DNA of 28,521 nucleotides, taken from contig JAEWYL010000073.1 in assembly GCA_023395675.1 (NCBI GenBank), positions 1 through 28,521 of the forward strand, written 5' to 3'. Source of the stretch: Chloroflexota bacterium (GTDB lineage: Bacteria; Chloroflexota; Anaerolineae; Anaerolineales; UBA4823). The notes beneath the pieces were generated by a model, which was given only the letters and a program-made list of their open reading frames with translations, searched no databases and was not told where the DNA came from. Position 1 is the first letter of the stretch; the number at the start of each line of letters is the position of its first letter. This document shows, in pieces, positions 7,927 through 15,140 of the stretch. The position numbers and the translations under genes were made by a program.

Positions 7927-10125
7927 TCAGGACTTGAGTTCCAGGCGGGCGAGGGAGGCCGCCACGCGCTTCAACCCCACCTGCTCGAAGAAAATATCCA
8001 CGATCTCGTCGTCGTCCTGGATGCGGCTGTTGAGCACCATGCCCTCGCCCCAGGTGGGATGGATGACGCGCTTTCCGGCGGGATATTGGATGGCGGTTGC
8101 GGAGCGGGGCCGGGCCGGGGGAGCGCCCGGGGCCAGCGTGGGAGCTTCCCAGCGGTCGGGGCGGCTGGCGACCGGGCTGTAAGTGCGCCGCGTGCGCGCC
8201 GGGGCCGACTGCTCCAGCAGGTCGGGGGGGATATCGTCCAGGAAGCGGGAGGGGTCGGCCGGTTCGGGGTAGCCGTAGGAGGAGCGGTTCTGGGACTGCA
8301 GGAGATAAAGGCGATCCATGGCCCGGGTGACGCCCACGTAGAGCAGGCGGCGCTCCTCCTGCATGCCCTCCGGGTCGTCGAAAGAGCGGCTGTGCGGCAG
8401 GGTGCCGTCGTTCAGCCCGACGATGAACACCACCGGGAATTCCAGGCCCTTGGCGGCGTGCAGGGTCAGCAGGGTCGGGACCTTGCCGCCCTCCTGCACC
8501 GTGTCCTGGTCGGAAACCAGGGCCACCTGCTCGAGGAAGGCGGACAGCTCGCCCTCGCGGAACTCGGAGGCCAGGCGGCGGAGCTCCATCACGTTCTCCC
8601 AGCGCTCGTTGCCCTCCTCGGTGCCCACATCCAGGAAGCTCTGGTAGTCCACCTCCTCCAGGATGCGGTCCAGAAGGGCCAGGGGCGGGAGCTGTTCGGC
8701 GGCCTCGCGCCAGCCGTCCAGCAGCTTTGCGAATTTGAGCAGGGCCTTGCCCGCCCGGCCCGAGAGCAGGCTCTCGTGGCGGCTCTCGGCCCCCGGGGCC
8801 GCCAGCTCCAGCAGCATCTCCCCGGGCGACAGGCCCGCAGCCTGGGCGGCGGTGCGCAGGCCCAGGAAGGTCTTGTTGCCGATGTCGCGCGGCGGGACGT
8901 TAATGACCCGCGTCAGGCTGACCTCGTCCCGCGGGTTCTGCGCCAGGCGCAGGAAAGCGATGGAGTCTTTCACCTCGCGCCGCCCGTAGAAGCGCTGGGC
9001 CCCGACCAGGCGGTAGGGCAGCCCGGCGTGCAGGAAGGCCTCTTCCAGCAGGCGGGACTGGGCATTGGTGCGGTACATGACGGCAAAATCGCCCGGCCCG
9101 GCCTCGCCGGCCGCCACCAGCGTGGCCATGGTGTCCACCACGAAGGAGGCCTCGACCCGGTCGTCGTAGCACTCGTGCAGCACCACCTTGCGGCCCTCGC
9201 CCCGGTCGGTGAAGAGGTGTTTGCGGGTGCGGTAGGGGTTGCGGTCGATCACCGCCATCGCCACGTCCAGGATGGCCTGGGTGGAGCGGTAGTTCTGCTC
9301 CAGCAGGATCACCTGCCGGTCGGGGAAATCCTCCTCGAAGCGCTTCACGTTGCGGTAATCGGCCCCGCGCCACTTGTAAATGGACTGGTCGGCGTCGCCG
9401 ACGACGAACAGGTTGCGGTGGAAGGAGGCCAGGTGCTTCACCAGGGTGTACTGGGCCTGGTTGGTGTCCTGAAACTCGTCCACCAGGATGTGCTCGAAGC
9501 GGCGGGCGTAGCGCTCGCGCGCCTCGGGCTGCTCCTCCAGCAGGCGCGCCGTCCAGAGCAGCAGGTCGTCGAAGTCCAGCCCGTTGCTCGCCAGGAGCAG
9601 CTCCTGGTAGCGGCGGTAGAGGCGCTGGGCCACCTCGTCGCGGTAGTTCTGCACCGGGTACTCGTCCGGCAGGATGAGCTCGTTCTTGGCGTTGGAGATG
9701 GAGGCCAGCATGCCCGCCGGGCGGTAGCGCTTCTCGTCCAGGTTCATCTCGTTGAGGGCGCGCTTGACCAGGCTGAGCTGGTCGTCGGTGTCGAAGATGA
9801 CGAAATTCGATTCGAAGGGCAGGTGGGAGGCCTCGCGGCGCAGGAGGCGGGCGCAGACCGAGTGGAAGGTGCCCAGCCACAGGCCGCGGGTGTCGCCGCC
9901 GAGCAGGGAGGCCACGCGCGCTTCCATCTCACGGGCGGCCTTGTTGGTGAAGGTGACCGCCAGGATGGCGTAGGGGCGGACGCCCATCGAGCCGATCAGG
10001 TAGGCGATGCGGTGGGTGAGGACGCGGGTCTTGCCCGAGCCCGGGCCCGCCAGCACCAGCACCGGGCCCAGCCCGGCGCTCACCGCCTGCTGTTGTTGTG
10101 GGTTGAGGCCGTGAAGGAGGTCCAT
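7927..10125 (-). CDS. pcrA: UvrD/PcrA-type superfamily 1A DNA helicase
   Basis: The 732-residue protein matches the length of UvrD and PcrA (about 720). Motifs in order: Q-motif LNPQQQQAV, Walker A AGPGSGKT at 26-33, VTFTNKAAREM, FHSVCARLLR, Walker B DEFQDTNQAQY near 217, VGDADQSIYKWRGAD, LEQNYRS, then LLTLHAAKGLEFPVVFIVG and RRLLYVGVTRA in the 2B/2A region. The C-terminus HPTWGEGMVLNSR...DIFFEQVGLKRVAASLARL is the Tudor-like tail of PcrA that binds RNA polymerase. It unwinds DNA 3' to 5' in nucleotide excision repair and replication-transcription conflict. It is transcribed alone, divergently from the lacI-led island. An extended -10 (TGCTATAAT) ends 8 bases before the ATG, with no Shine-Dalgarno on the coding strand. 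Confidence 0.96.
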   Translation of the reverse strand: MDLLHGLNPQQQQAVSAGLGPVLVLAGPGSGKTRVLTHRIAYLIGSMGVRPYAILAVTFTNKAAREMEARVASLLGGDTRGLWLGTFHSVCARLLRREASHLPFESNFVIFDTDDQLSLVKRALNEMNLDEKRYRPAGMLASISNAKNELILPDEYPVQNYRDEVAQRLYRRYQELLLASNGLDFDDLLLWTARLLEEQPEARERYARRFEHILVDEFQDTNQAQYTLVKHLASFHRNLFVVGDADQSIYKWRGADYRNVKRFEEDFPDRQVILLEQNYRSTQAILDVAMAVIDRNPYRTRKHLFTDRGEGRKVVLHECYDDRVEASFVVDTMATLVAAGEAGPGDFAVMYRTNAQSRLLEEAFLHAGLPYRLVGAQRFYGRREVKDSIAFLRLAQNPRDEVSLTRVINVPPRDIGNKTFLGLRTAAQAAGLSPGEMLLELAAPGAESRHESLLSGRAGKALLKFAKLLDGWREAAEQLPPLALLDRILEEVDYQSFLDVGTEEGNERWENVMELRRLASEFREGELSAFLEQVALVSDQDTVQEGGKVPTLLTLHAAKGLEFPVVFIVGLNDGTLPHSRSFDDPEGMQEERRLLYVGVTRAMDRLYLLQSQNRSSYGYPEPADPSRFLDDIPPDLLEQSAPARTRRTYSPVASRPDRWEAPTLAPGAPPARPRSATAIQYPAGKRVIHPTWGEGMVLNSRIQDDDEIVDIFFEQVGLKRVAASLARLELKS

Positions 10126-10133
10126 GAAGGAGG

Positions 10134-10142
10134 ATTATAGCA
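10134..10142 (-). promoter_or_regulatory. Extended -10 promoter of pcrA
   Basis: The minus strand reads TGCTATAAT, an extended -10 with perfect TATAAT. It ends 8 bases from the pcrA ATG, so the message would be leaderless or nearly so. No good -35 is present at the 17-base position (CCGATC), which is common for extended -10 promoters. Confidence 0.6.
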
Positions 10143-10157
10143 TAAGGGGAGGGACGG

Positions 10158-10260
10158 ATCGGGTGCGCAGCAAGTATGGAAGAGGGGGGATTTGTGCGTG
10201 GGGGGAGCCAGGCATAGATACACGGTTTTACAACGATTGAGGGCTCCCCCGCCACCCGAT
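10158..10260. repeat. Nested inverted repeats between pcrA and lacI promoters
   Basis: Two perfect pairings are nested. ATCGGGTG (10158-10165) pairs with CACCCGAT (10253-10260), and GGGGGAGCC (10201-10209) pairs with GGCTCCCCC (10242-10250). A third short pairing, CGCA (10166-10169) with TGCG (10195-10198), would complete a three-way junction. No open reading frame with support lies here. It could be a small structured RNA, a cruciform or a remnant of the island boundary; chance pairing in GC-rich DNA is also possible. Confidence 0.35.
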
Positions 10261-10300
10261 GGCGTCAGCGGAGGCAACGGAATCGAAACGAAGTGGCTAA

Positions 10301-10329
10301 TTGACAGGAGCAACAGGCGGATATATACT
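10301..10329 (+). promoter_or_regulatory. Sigma-70-type promoter of the lacI-led island
   Basis: A perfect -35 TTGACA (10301-10306) and a -10 TATACT (10324-10329) are separated by 17 bases, the ideal spacing. Transcription would start near 10336, about 43 bases before the lacI ATG and inside the operator dyad that begins at 10329. It is the best full promoter in the window. Confidence 0.85.
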
Positions 10330-10360
10330 TACGAAAACGGTTGCGCAAACGTTTTCGTAA
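10329..10360. promoter_or_regulatory. LacI-family operator, 32-bp near-perfect dyad
   Basis: The 32 bases form an inverted repeat with a single mismatched pair, centred on CpG at 10344-10345. The right part (10343-10358) reads GCGCAAACGTTTTCGT, matching the E. coli PurR consensus ACGCAAACGTTTTCNT except at the first base. The left part (10331-10346), read on the opposite strand, is a second, slightly poorer copy. The two CG-centred boxes are 12 bp apart and overlap. The dyad starts at the last base of the -10 and covers the predicted transcription start, so a bound repressor would block initiation. Autoregulation by the LacI-type protein encoded directly downstream is the natural inference. 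Confidence 0.85.
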
Positions 10361-10378
10361 AAACTGGAGACAACTGAT

Positions 10379-11389
10379 ATGGCGACGATTAATGACGTGG
10401 CAAAAAGAGCGGGTGTCTCAATCACAACCGTTTCCTATGTACTCACCGGAAAGCGCTTCGTCAGCGACGATCTCAAAAAACGCGTGCATGAAGCGATGAA
10501 AGAGGTGGGGTATCGCCGCAACAACCTGGCCCGAAGCTTGCGGCTGGGGAAGACCGATACCATCGGTCTGGTGATCCCCGACTCTTCCAACCTGTTTTTC
10601 GCAGAGATCTCGCGCAATATCGAAGATATTGGCTTCGAAAATCAATACACGGTATTTTTCTGCAATAGCGATGACAACCCCGTTAAGCAAAGCAAATATC
10701 TCGACGACCTGATCGCCAAACAGGTAGACGGCATCATTTTTATCTCTGTCTCGAATAACAAATCGGAATTAGTACAACTAAAAGAAGCCAATATTCCTTT
10801 TGTCATCGTCGACCGCAATGAAACGGGGTTAGAAGCCGACCTGGTGCTGCTGGACAACTTTGCCGGGGGTAGATTGGCGGTCGAAGAACTGATCTCACTG
10901 GGGCATACCAAAATCGCCTGTATCACCGGGCCCTCCATGTCTGACCCCACTGCGGAACGGTATCACGCATACCGCAAGGTGCTCGAAGAACACGATATTC
11001 CTCTCAGGCCGGAATACATTGCGACCGGCGATTTCCGGCACAAGGGCGGTGAAATGGCGATGAACCAGCTCTTACGCCTGCCCGATCCCCCGACGGCTGT
11101 TTTTGTCTGCAACGATATGATGGCGATCGGGGCGATTCGCGCCATCAACAAGTTCGGGTTAAGGGTACCGGAAGATATCTCCATCATCGGCTTCGACAAT
11201 ATCCCGATCGCAGAAGCCATCATGCCCGCCCTGACCACCATCGCCCAACCGATCCAACTGATCGCCCAGAAGGCCATGGAGCTTCTATTCTCCCGCATGA
11301 GAGGCGATACCAGCGACTTTCCCCAAAAAATAACCCTGGTGCCCGAACTGATCAAACGAGATTCCTGTGTTCCATTTTCCAAACAATAG
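10379..11389 (+). CDS. LacI-family transcriptional regulator of the nucleoside island
   Basis: The 336-residue repressor has an N-terminal helix-turn-helix (TINDVAKRAGVSITTVSYVL, residues 3-22), the R26-F27-V28 stretch shared with PurR, and a hinge helix NLARSLR with L54 at the position PurR uses to pry open the central CpG. The periplasmic-binding-protein-like sensor domain follows (IGLVIPD, VDGIIFIS, GFDNIPIAEA), with D273 at the conserved ligand-contacting Asp. PurR's Arg190/Thr192 pocket residues are not recognisable (SMSDPTAER instead), so the effector is probably not bound as PurR binds hypoxanthine; a sugar or nucleoside is plausible. A Shine-Dalgarno GGAGA (10366-10370) lies 8 bases before the ATG. 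It heads the island operon and very likely binds the dyad at 10329-10360. Confidence 0.93.
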   Translation: MATINDVAKRAGVSITTVSYVLTGKRFVSDDLKKRVHEAMKEVGYRRNNLARSLRLGKTDTIGLVIPDSSNLFFAEISRNIEDIGFENQYTVFFCNSDDNPVKQSKYLDDLIAKQVDGIIFISVSNNKSELVQLKEANIPFVIVDRNETGLEADLVLLDNFAGGRLAVEELISLGHTKIACITGPSMSDPTAERYHAYRKVLEEHDIPLRPEYIATGDFRHKGGEMAMNQLLRLPDPPTAVFVCNDMMAIGAIRAINKFGLRVPEDISIIGFDNIPIAEAIMPALTTIAQPIQLIAQKAMELLFSRMRGDTSDFPQKITLVPELIKRDSCVPFSKQ

Positions 11390-11410
11390 CAAAAAATCGA
11401 GTAGAGGCTT

Positions 11411-12328
11411 ATGAAAGACATCGTCGTTGCCGGAAGCCTGAACGTAGATATCGTTGTCACAGTCGATAAACTCCCCCGCTCCGGAGAGACAAAGCATGGC
11501 CTATCTATCCAGAGGTTTTCCGGCGGAAAAGGAGCGAACCAGGCTGTCGCCCTCGCCCGCTTGGGACGATCCGTTTCGATGGTCGGCGGCGTTGGCGAGG
11601 ATGAAGGCGGGGAGATACTCGAGCAAGGTCTGATCGAGAACGGCGTGGATACGACCTGCCTTGCCCGGTCCGAAACGGAACCAACCGGGCAGGCCGTGAT
11701 CATCGTCGATCAGGAGGGGAACAATCAAATTGTTGTCTTGAGCGGCGCGAATGGCTGCGTGGATCGAGAATTAATCGATCGGTCGGAGCCCACCCTCCGC
11801 AACGCCAGGTTCATCCTGGCCCAGTTCGAAATCCCCATCGCGACGGTAATGTATCTGATCGATTTTGCCGGGAAACACCAGATCCCGGTGGTGATCAACC
11901 CATCCCCCTTTCAGCCCATCGAGGAAGGAGTCTTATCAAAAATCGATTACCTGGTCCTGAACGAGGTCGAGGCCAGCCTGATGCTCGGATCGGAAGTTAC
12001 TTCCGTCTCCCAGGCAAAAGAGGCGGCGTGCGCCATCCTCGAGCGCGGGGTAAAGCATATCATCGTCACCCTTGGGGACCGGGGGGCGGTCATTTGCGAA
12101 GCCCCGGACTCCGCTGAGCATATCCCTGACTTCGCTGTAGAGGCCGTGGACACAACCGCGTGCGGGGACGCTTTCCTGGCCGGTTTATTACACGGCCTTT
12201 TGGAAGGCTGGTCGTTGCGCGAGGCGGCAGTTTTCGGAAATGCTGTTGGGGCGCTGACTGCAACCAGGCCCGGGGCGCAAGCTTCGCTCCCCTACCTGGT
12301 CGAGGTAGATCGTTTTCGCCAGCGTTGA
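11411..12328 (+). CDS. rbsK: Ribokinase-like PfkB-family sugar kinase
   Basis: The 305-residue protein shows the full PfkB pattern: AGSLNVDIVV at the start, the sugar-binding FSGGKGANQAVALARLG (37-52), NPSPFQP and LVLNEVEA in the middle, VTLGDRGAV, and the ATP/anion-hole signature DTTACGDAFLAG (247-258) with catalytic base D253. Length and motifs match RbsK, which makes ribose-5-phosphate from ribose and ATP in the cytoplasm. Other PfkB kinases (deoxyribokinase, inosine kinase) cannot be excluded from sequence alone. The start has a TAGAGG Shine-Dalgarno, and the gene follows lacI by 21 bases. It is the only sugar kinase in the island. A kinase acting on free ribose implies that a neighbouring step releases free sugar. 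Confidence 0.88.
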   Translation: MKDIVVAGSLNVDIVVTVDKLPRSGETKHGLSIQRFSGGKGANQAVALARLGRSVSMVGGVGEDEGGEILEQGLIENGVDTTCLARSETEPTGQAVIIVDQEGNNQIVVLSGANGCVDRELIDRSEPTLRNARFILAQFEIPIATVMYLIDFAGKHQIPVVINPSPFQPIEEGVLSKIDYLVLNEVEASLMLGSEVTSVSQAKEAACAILERGVKHIIVTLGDRGAVICEAPDSAEHIPDFAVEAVDTTACGDAFLAGLLHGLLEGWSLREAAVFGNAVGALTATRPGAQASLPYLVEVDRFRQR

Positions 12329-12343
12329 TCCCCATTTTCACGC

Positions 12344-12425
12344 AGGAGAGGAGAAAATCATCGAAAAATCGCCGAAGAGTGTGCATATTGGACCGGACGA
12401 AACGTGTTTGGATACAGTCCAGTAA
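12344..12425 (+). other. Orphan strong Shine-Dalgarno followed by a start-less short frame
   Basis: The 162-base gap between the kinase and the binding protein contains AGGAGAGGAG (12344-12353), one of the strongest ribosome-binding sequences in the window. The codon at proper spacing (12360-12362) is ATC, not ATG. From there 21 sense codons run to TAA at 12423-12425. It may be a decayed leader peptide, a gene start lost by mutation, a rare AUC start or a base error. Nothing else convincing is seen in the gap; a short dyad TGGAC/GTCCA brackets part of the frame. Confidence 0.25.
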
Positions 12426-12490
12426 TTGAATAACCCATTCACCGGTCATCAAGATCCCGGGAAGTCAGCGAATGCGAAGTGAGGCCAACC

Positions 12491-13534
12491 ATGAAAAATA
12501 AGCTTGCATTGATTTTGCTACTGGTTGTGTTGATCGCCAGCAGCGCCTGCTCCAAAACATCCGAAGATAGCAACCTGAAAGTTGTCAATTACATCAATGG
12601 GGAACTGGGGGATAAATCGTTCTTCGACTCGGCCAATCGAGGGCTGGAGATAGCCGTAAAGGATTTTGGGATTACCGGTAAGACGGTCGAGGGAGGCTGG
12701 GATCAATCGACCTGGGAGCCGGACATCAGGGAGCTGTCGGAGGGGGATTGGGACATCATCATCGTAGGCAGCTGGTCGATGGTGGAAATTATCGAGAACA
12801 TCGCCCCTCAGCATCCCGACAAGCTGTACATCATTTACGATACAGAAGTGGATTATTCCAAGGGGAATCTGGGTAACGTCTATTCCGTGCTGTTCAAACA
12901 GAACGATGGCTCTTTCCTGGCAGGCGCGCTGGCCGGCGTGATCACAACCTCCAATCTGCCGCTGGCGAACCCGGAAAAGATCATCGGCTTCCTGGGCGGG
13001 ATGGACATCCCCGTCATCAACGACTCTCTCGTCGCCTACGAGCAGGGCGCCAAGTATATCGATCCGGAAATCGAGGTGCTGGTGTCTTACGTAGGCGGCT
13101 TTTCCGACCCGACGACCGGCAAAGAAATGACCCTGGCCCAGTTCTCGCAGGGCGCAGATATTTGCATCAATCCGGCTTCGCAATCCGGCCTTGGGGTTTT
13201 TGACGCCGCCGAAGAAGCCGGTCGGTATGCCATCGGCTACGATTCAGACCAGTACCAGATGTTCAAAGACTCCGACCCGGAAAAAGCGGCCGTCATCGTG
13301 ACGTCGATGATGAAGAACGTCGACAAGGCTATTTACCGGGCCATCCAGCTTCACCTGGATGGGAAGCTCACCTTTGGACAGACAGAGAACCTGGGCATCA
13401 AAGAGGGCGGCGTCGGGCTGGCCGAGAACGAGAATTATGACTCGATCGTCCCCGCTGAGTTCAAGGACAAGATCAAAGAGATCGAAGAGAAGATCGTCAA
13501 CGGCGAGATCATCGTGGAAACCGTCTTCGAGTAA
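12491..13534 (+). CDS. BMP-family nucleoside-binding lipoprotein of an ABC importer
   Basis: The 347-residue protein starts MKNKLALILLLVVLIASSAC, a lipoprotein signal with the modified cysteine at C20; Ser at -3 is a weaker lipobox than the usual Leu. A GTG start 12 bases upstream is possible but would add a non-typical MRPT, and GTGAGG there serves better as ribosome-binding site. The mature part has the BMP/Med signature: INGELGDKSFFDSANRGLE, FLAGALAGVIT, IGFLGGMDIPVI, then GYDSDQYQMFKDSD and VTSMMKNVDKAIYRAI. BMP proteins (PnrA/TmpC, BmpA, NupN) bind purine or other nucleosides outside the membrane and deliver them to the two permeases encoded downstream. It is followed by a hairpin at 13566, consistent with higher expression of the binding protein than of the membrane parts. 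Confidence 0.93.
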   Translation: MKNKLALILLLVVLIASSACSKTSEDSNLKVVNYINGELGDKSFFDSANRGLEIAVKDFGITGKTVEGGWDQSTWEPDIRELSEGDWDIIIVGSWSMVEIIENIAPQHPDKLYIIYDTEVDYSKGNLGNVYSVLFKQNDGSFLAGALAGVITTSNLPLANPEKIIGFLGGMDIPVINDSLVAYEQGAKYIDPEIEVLVSYVGGFSDPTTGKEMTLAQFSQGADICINPASQSGLGVFDAAEEAGRYAIGYDSDQYQMFKDSDPEKAAVIVTSMMKNVDKAIYRAIQLHLDGKLTFGQTENLGIKEGGVGLAENENYDSIVPAEFKDKIKEIEEKIVNGEIIVETVFE

Positions 13535-13565
13535 ACGAGGCTCGAGAACATTTTAGCCGGATCAA

Positions 13566-13595
13566 GGATGCTGGATGAGGTTTCATCCAGCATCC
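13566..13595 (+). repeat. Perfect intercistronic hairpin between binding protein and ATPase genes
   Basis: GGATGCTGGATGA (13566-13578) and TCATCCAGCATCC (13583-13595) pair perfectly over 13 bp around a GGTT loop. No T-run follows, so it is not a classic terminator. It probably protects the upstream message from 3' decay or partly attenuates transcription. An ATG at 13568 lies inside the stem, which argues against that codon as the ATPase start. Confidence 0.85.
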
Positions 13596-13612
13596 ACCTC
13601 CCCAATCTGATT

Positions 13613-15139
13613 ATGGCTCACATACTTTCTCTGAAAAATATCGTCAAGGTTTACCCGAACGGGGTGATCGCCAACAAAGACATCAGCATTGACGTCGAAG
13701 AACGGACGATTCATGCGATCGTGGGCGAAAACGGAGCCGGGAAATCTACCCTCATGAAAATTATCTATGGGGAGGAACTCCCTGAGGGGGGTGAAATCTT
13801 CTATAAGGGTCAGAAAGTAAATTTCAGGAACTCGATGGATGCGATCCAACGGGGTATCGGCATGGTTCACCAGCAGCTCATGCTAGCCCCGGATTTAACG
13901 GTGGCTGAAAACCTGGTTTTGGGGATCGAACCTGCGAAATATGGCTTTCTACTGGACTACCAAAAAATAAAAGCACTGACCGAGGCAGCCTGCCAGGAGT
14001 TCGGATTCAAAATCCCGCTCCACACGACGATCAGAAATTTGCCGATCGGCATCCGGCAGGCAGTAGAGACTTTAAAAGTTCTGATGAGGAATGCGGAATT
14101 AATCATTTTCGATGAGCCCACCACAGTCCTGACTCCACAGGAAACCGAAGTACTGTTCAGAACGCTCCGAGAATTGAAACAGCACGGGAAAACGATCATC
14201 TTTATTTCCCACAAGCTCAAGGAAGTCAAACAAATCGCCGATCGGGTCACCGTCATGCGCAGCGGCCGGGTAGTCAGCACGAACACCCTCGACCAGTTAA
14301 ATGAACAGGAACTTGCCCGCCTGATGGTCGGCCGAGACGTCAATTTCGAGCGCTTACCGGAACCGGAAAACGTCGGCAAACCGCTGTTAGGCGTCAAAAA
14401 TCTCTGTTACGTCGACGAGAATGATCTCCCCGTATTGAAAAACGTAAGTTTCCAGGTGCGGGCCGGGGAAATTTTGGGGTTTGCCGGGGTGGAGGGGAAC
14501 GGGCAAACCGAGCTGGTCGAAGTCCTGACCGGGCTCCGGAAGGCATCTTCCGGCCAGATCCTTTTCGAGGAAGAAGAGATCTCTCAGCTCTCACAACGAG
14601 AGATCCGAGAGAGGAAAATAGCGCACATTCCGGAAGACAGGATGAAAAACGGCGTCGCCGGAAACAGTTCGATCGAAGAGAACTTGATCGTCGATCGTTA
14701 CTATCAGAAGGAGTTTTCCAGAAAAGGTTTCCTGGATTGGAAGCATATCGGGGACGTGAGCGAGGACTTGATCGAGAGATTTCGCATCCTCACTCCGTCG
14801 GCGAAAACCCCTGTAGCCTCCCTATCGGGCGGAAACATCCAAAAAGTGGTTGTGGCACGGGAGCTGTCCTCCGACCCGAAACTCATTATCGCCGCGCACC
14901 CCACCCGGGGCATCGACGTCGGATCGGAGGAGATGATCCACCAGCTGCTCATCCAGGCTCGCGACCGGGGCGCCGCCATTATCCTGATTTCGGCGGACCT
15001 GGACGAAATCCTGAAGTTGTCCACCCGGATCAGCGTTTTGTACAACGGTGAGATCGTCGCCAGCTTCGATGAAGTCAGGCATATCACCCAGCAATTCTTG
15101 AGCCCGTATATGCTGGGTGTGAAAAGAGAGGGCGATTGA
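13613..15139 (+). CDS. BMP-type nucleoside ABC transporter, duplicated ATP-binding protein
   Basis: The 508-residue protein (ATG at 13613) has two fused ABC domains, as in NupO/RbsA-type importers. Domain 1: Walker A GENGAGKST (38-46), Q-loop VHQQLM near 88, signature LPIGIRQ (143-149), Walker B IIFDEPT. Domain 2: degenerate Walker A GVEGNGQTE near 300 (Gln replaces Lys) and canonical signature LSGGNIQK with HPTRGIDVG. Domain 1's intact Walker A pairs with domain 2's intact signature, while the other composite site lacks both; one productive ATP site is expected, as is common in this family. The start at 13613 begins with the conserved IVKVYPNGVIAN segment, whereas the earlier ATG at 13568 is buried in a hairpin. 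No clear Shine-Dalgarno precedes it; translation may depend on opening of that structure. Confidence 0.93.
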   Translation: MAHILSLKNIVKVYPNGVIANKDISIDVEERTIHAIVGENGAGKSTLMKIIYGEELPEGGEIFYKGQKVNFRNSMDAIQRGIGMVHQQLMLAPDLTVAENLVLGIEPAKYGFLLDYQKIKALTEAACQEFGFKIPLHTTIRNLPIGIRQAVETLKVLMRNAELIIFDEPTTVLTPQETEVLFRTLRELKQHGKTIIFISHKLKEVKQIADRVTVMRSGRVVSTNTLDQLNEQELARLMVGRDVNFERLPEPENVGKPLLGVKNLCYVDENDLPVLKNVSFQVRAGEILGFAGVEGNGQTELVEVLTGLRKASSGQILFEEEEISQLSQREIRERKIAHIPEDRMKNGVAGNSSIEENLIVDRYYQKEFSRKGFLDWKHIGDVSEDLIERFRILTPSAKTPVASLSGGNIQKVVVARELSSDPKLIIAAHPTRGIDVGSEEMIHQLLIQARDRGAAIILISADLDEILKLSTRISVLYNGEIVASFDEVRHITQQFLSPYMLGVKREGD

Positions 15140-15140
15140 C

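Noticed and set aside
8059..10140. Plus-strand open frame of 693 residues opposite pcrA
   Set aside because: It mirrors the PcrA coding frame; every helicase motif is on the minus strand.
13568..13612. Upstream ATG for the ABC ATPase
   Set aside because: The codon lies within a perfect hairpin, has no proper ribosome-binding site, and the added residues are not part of the family N-terminus.
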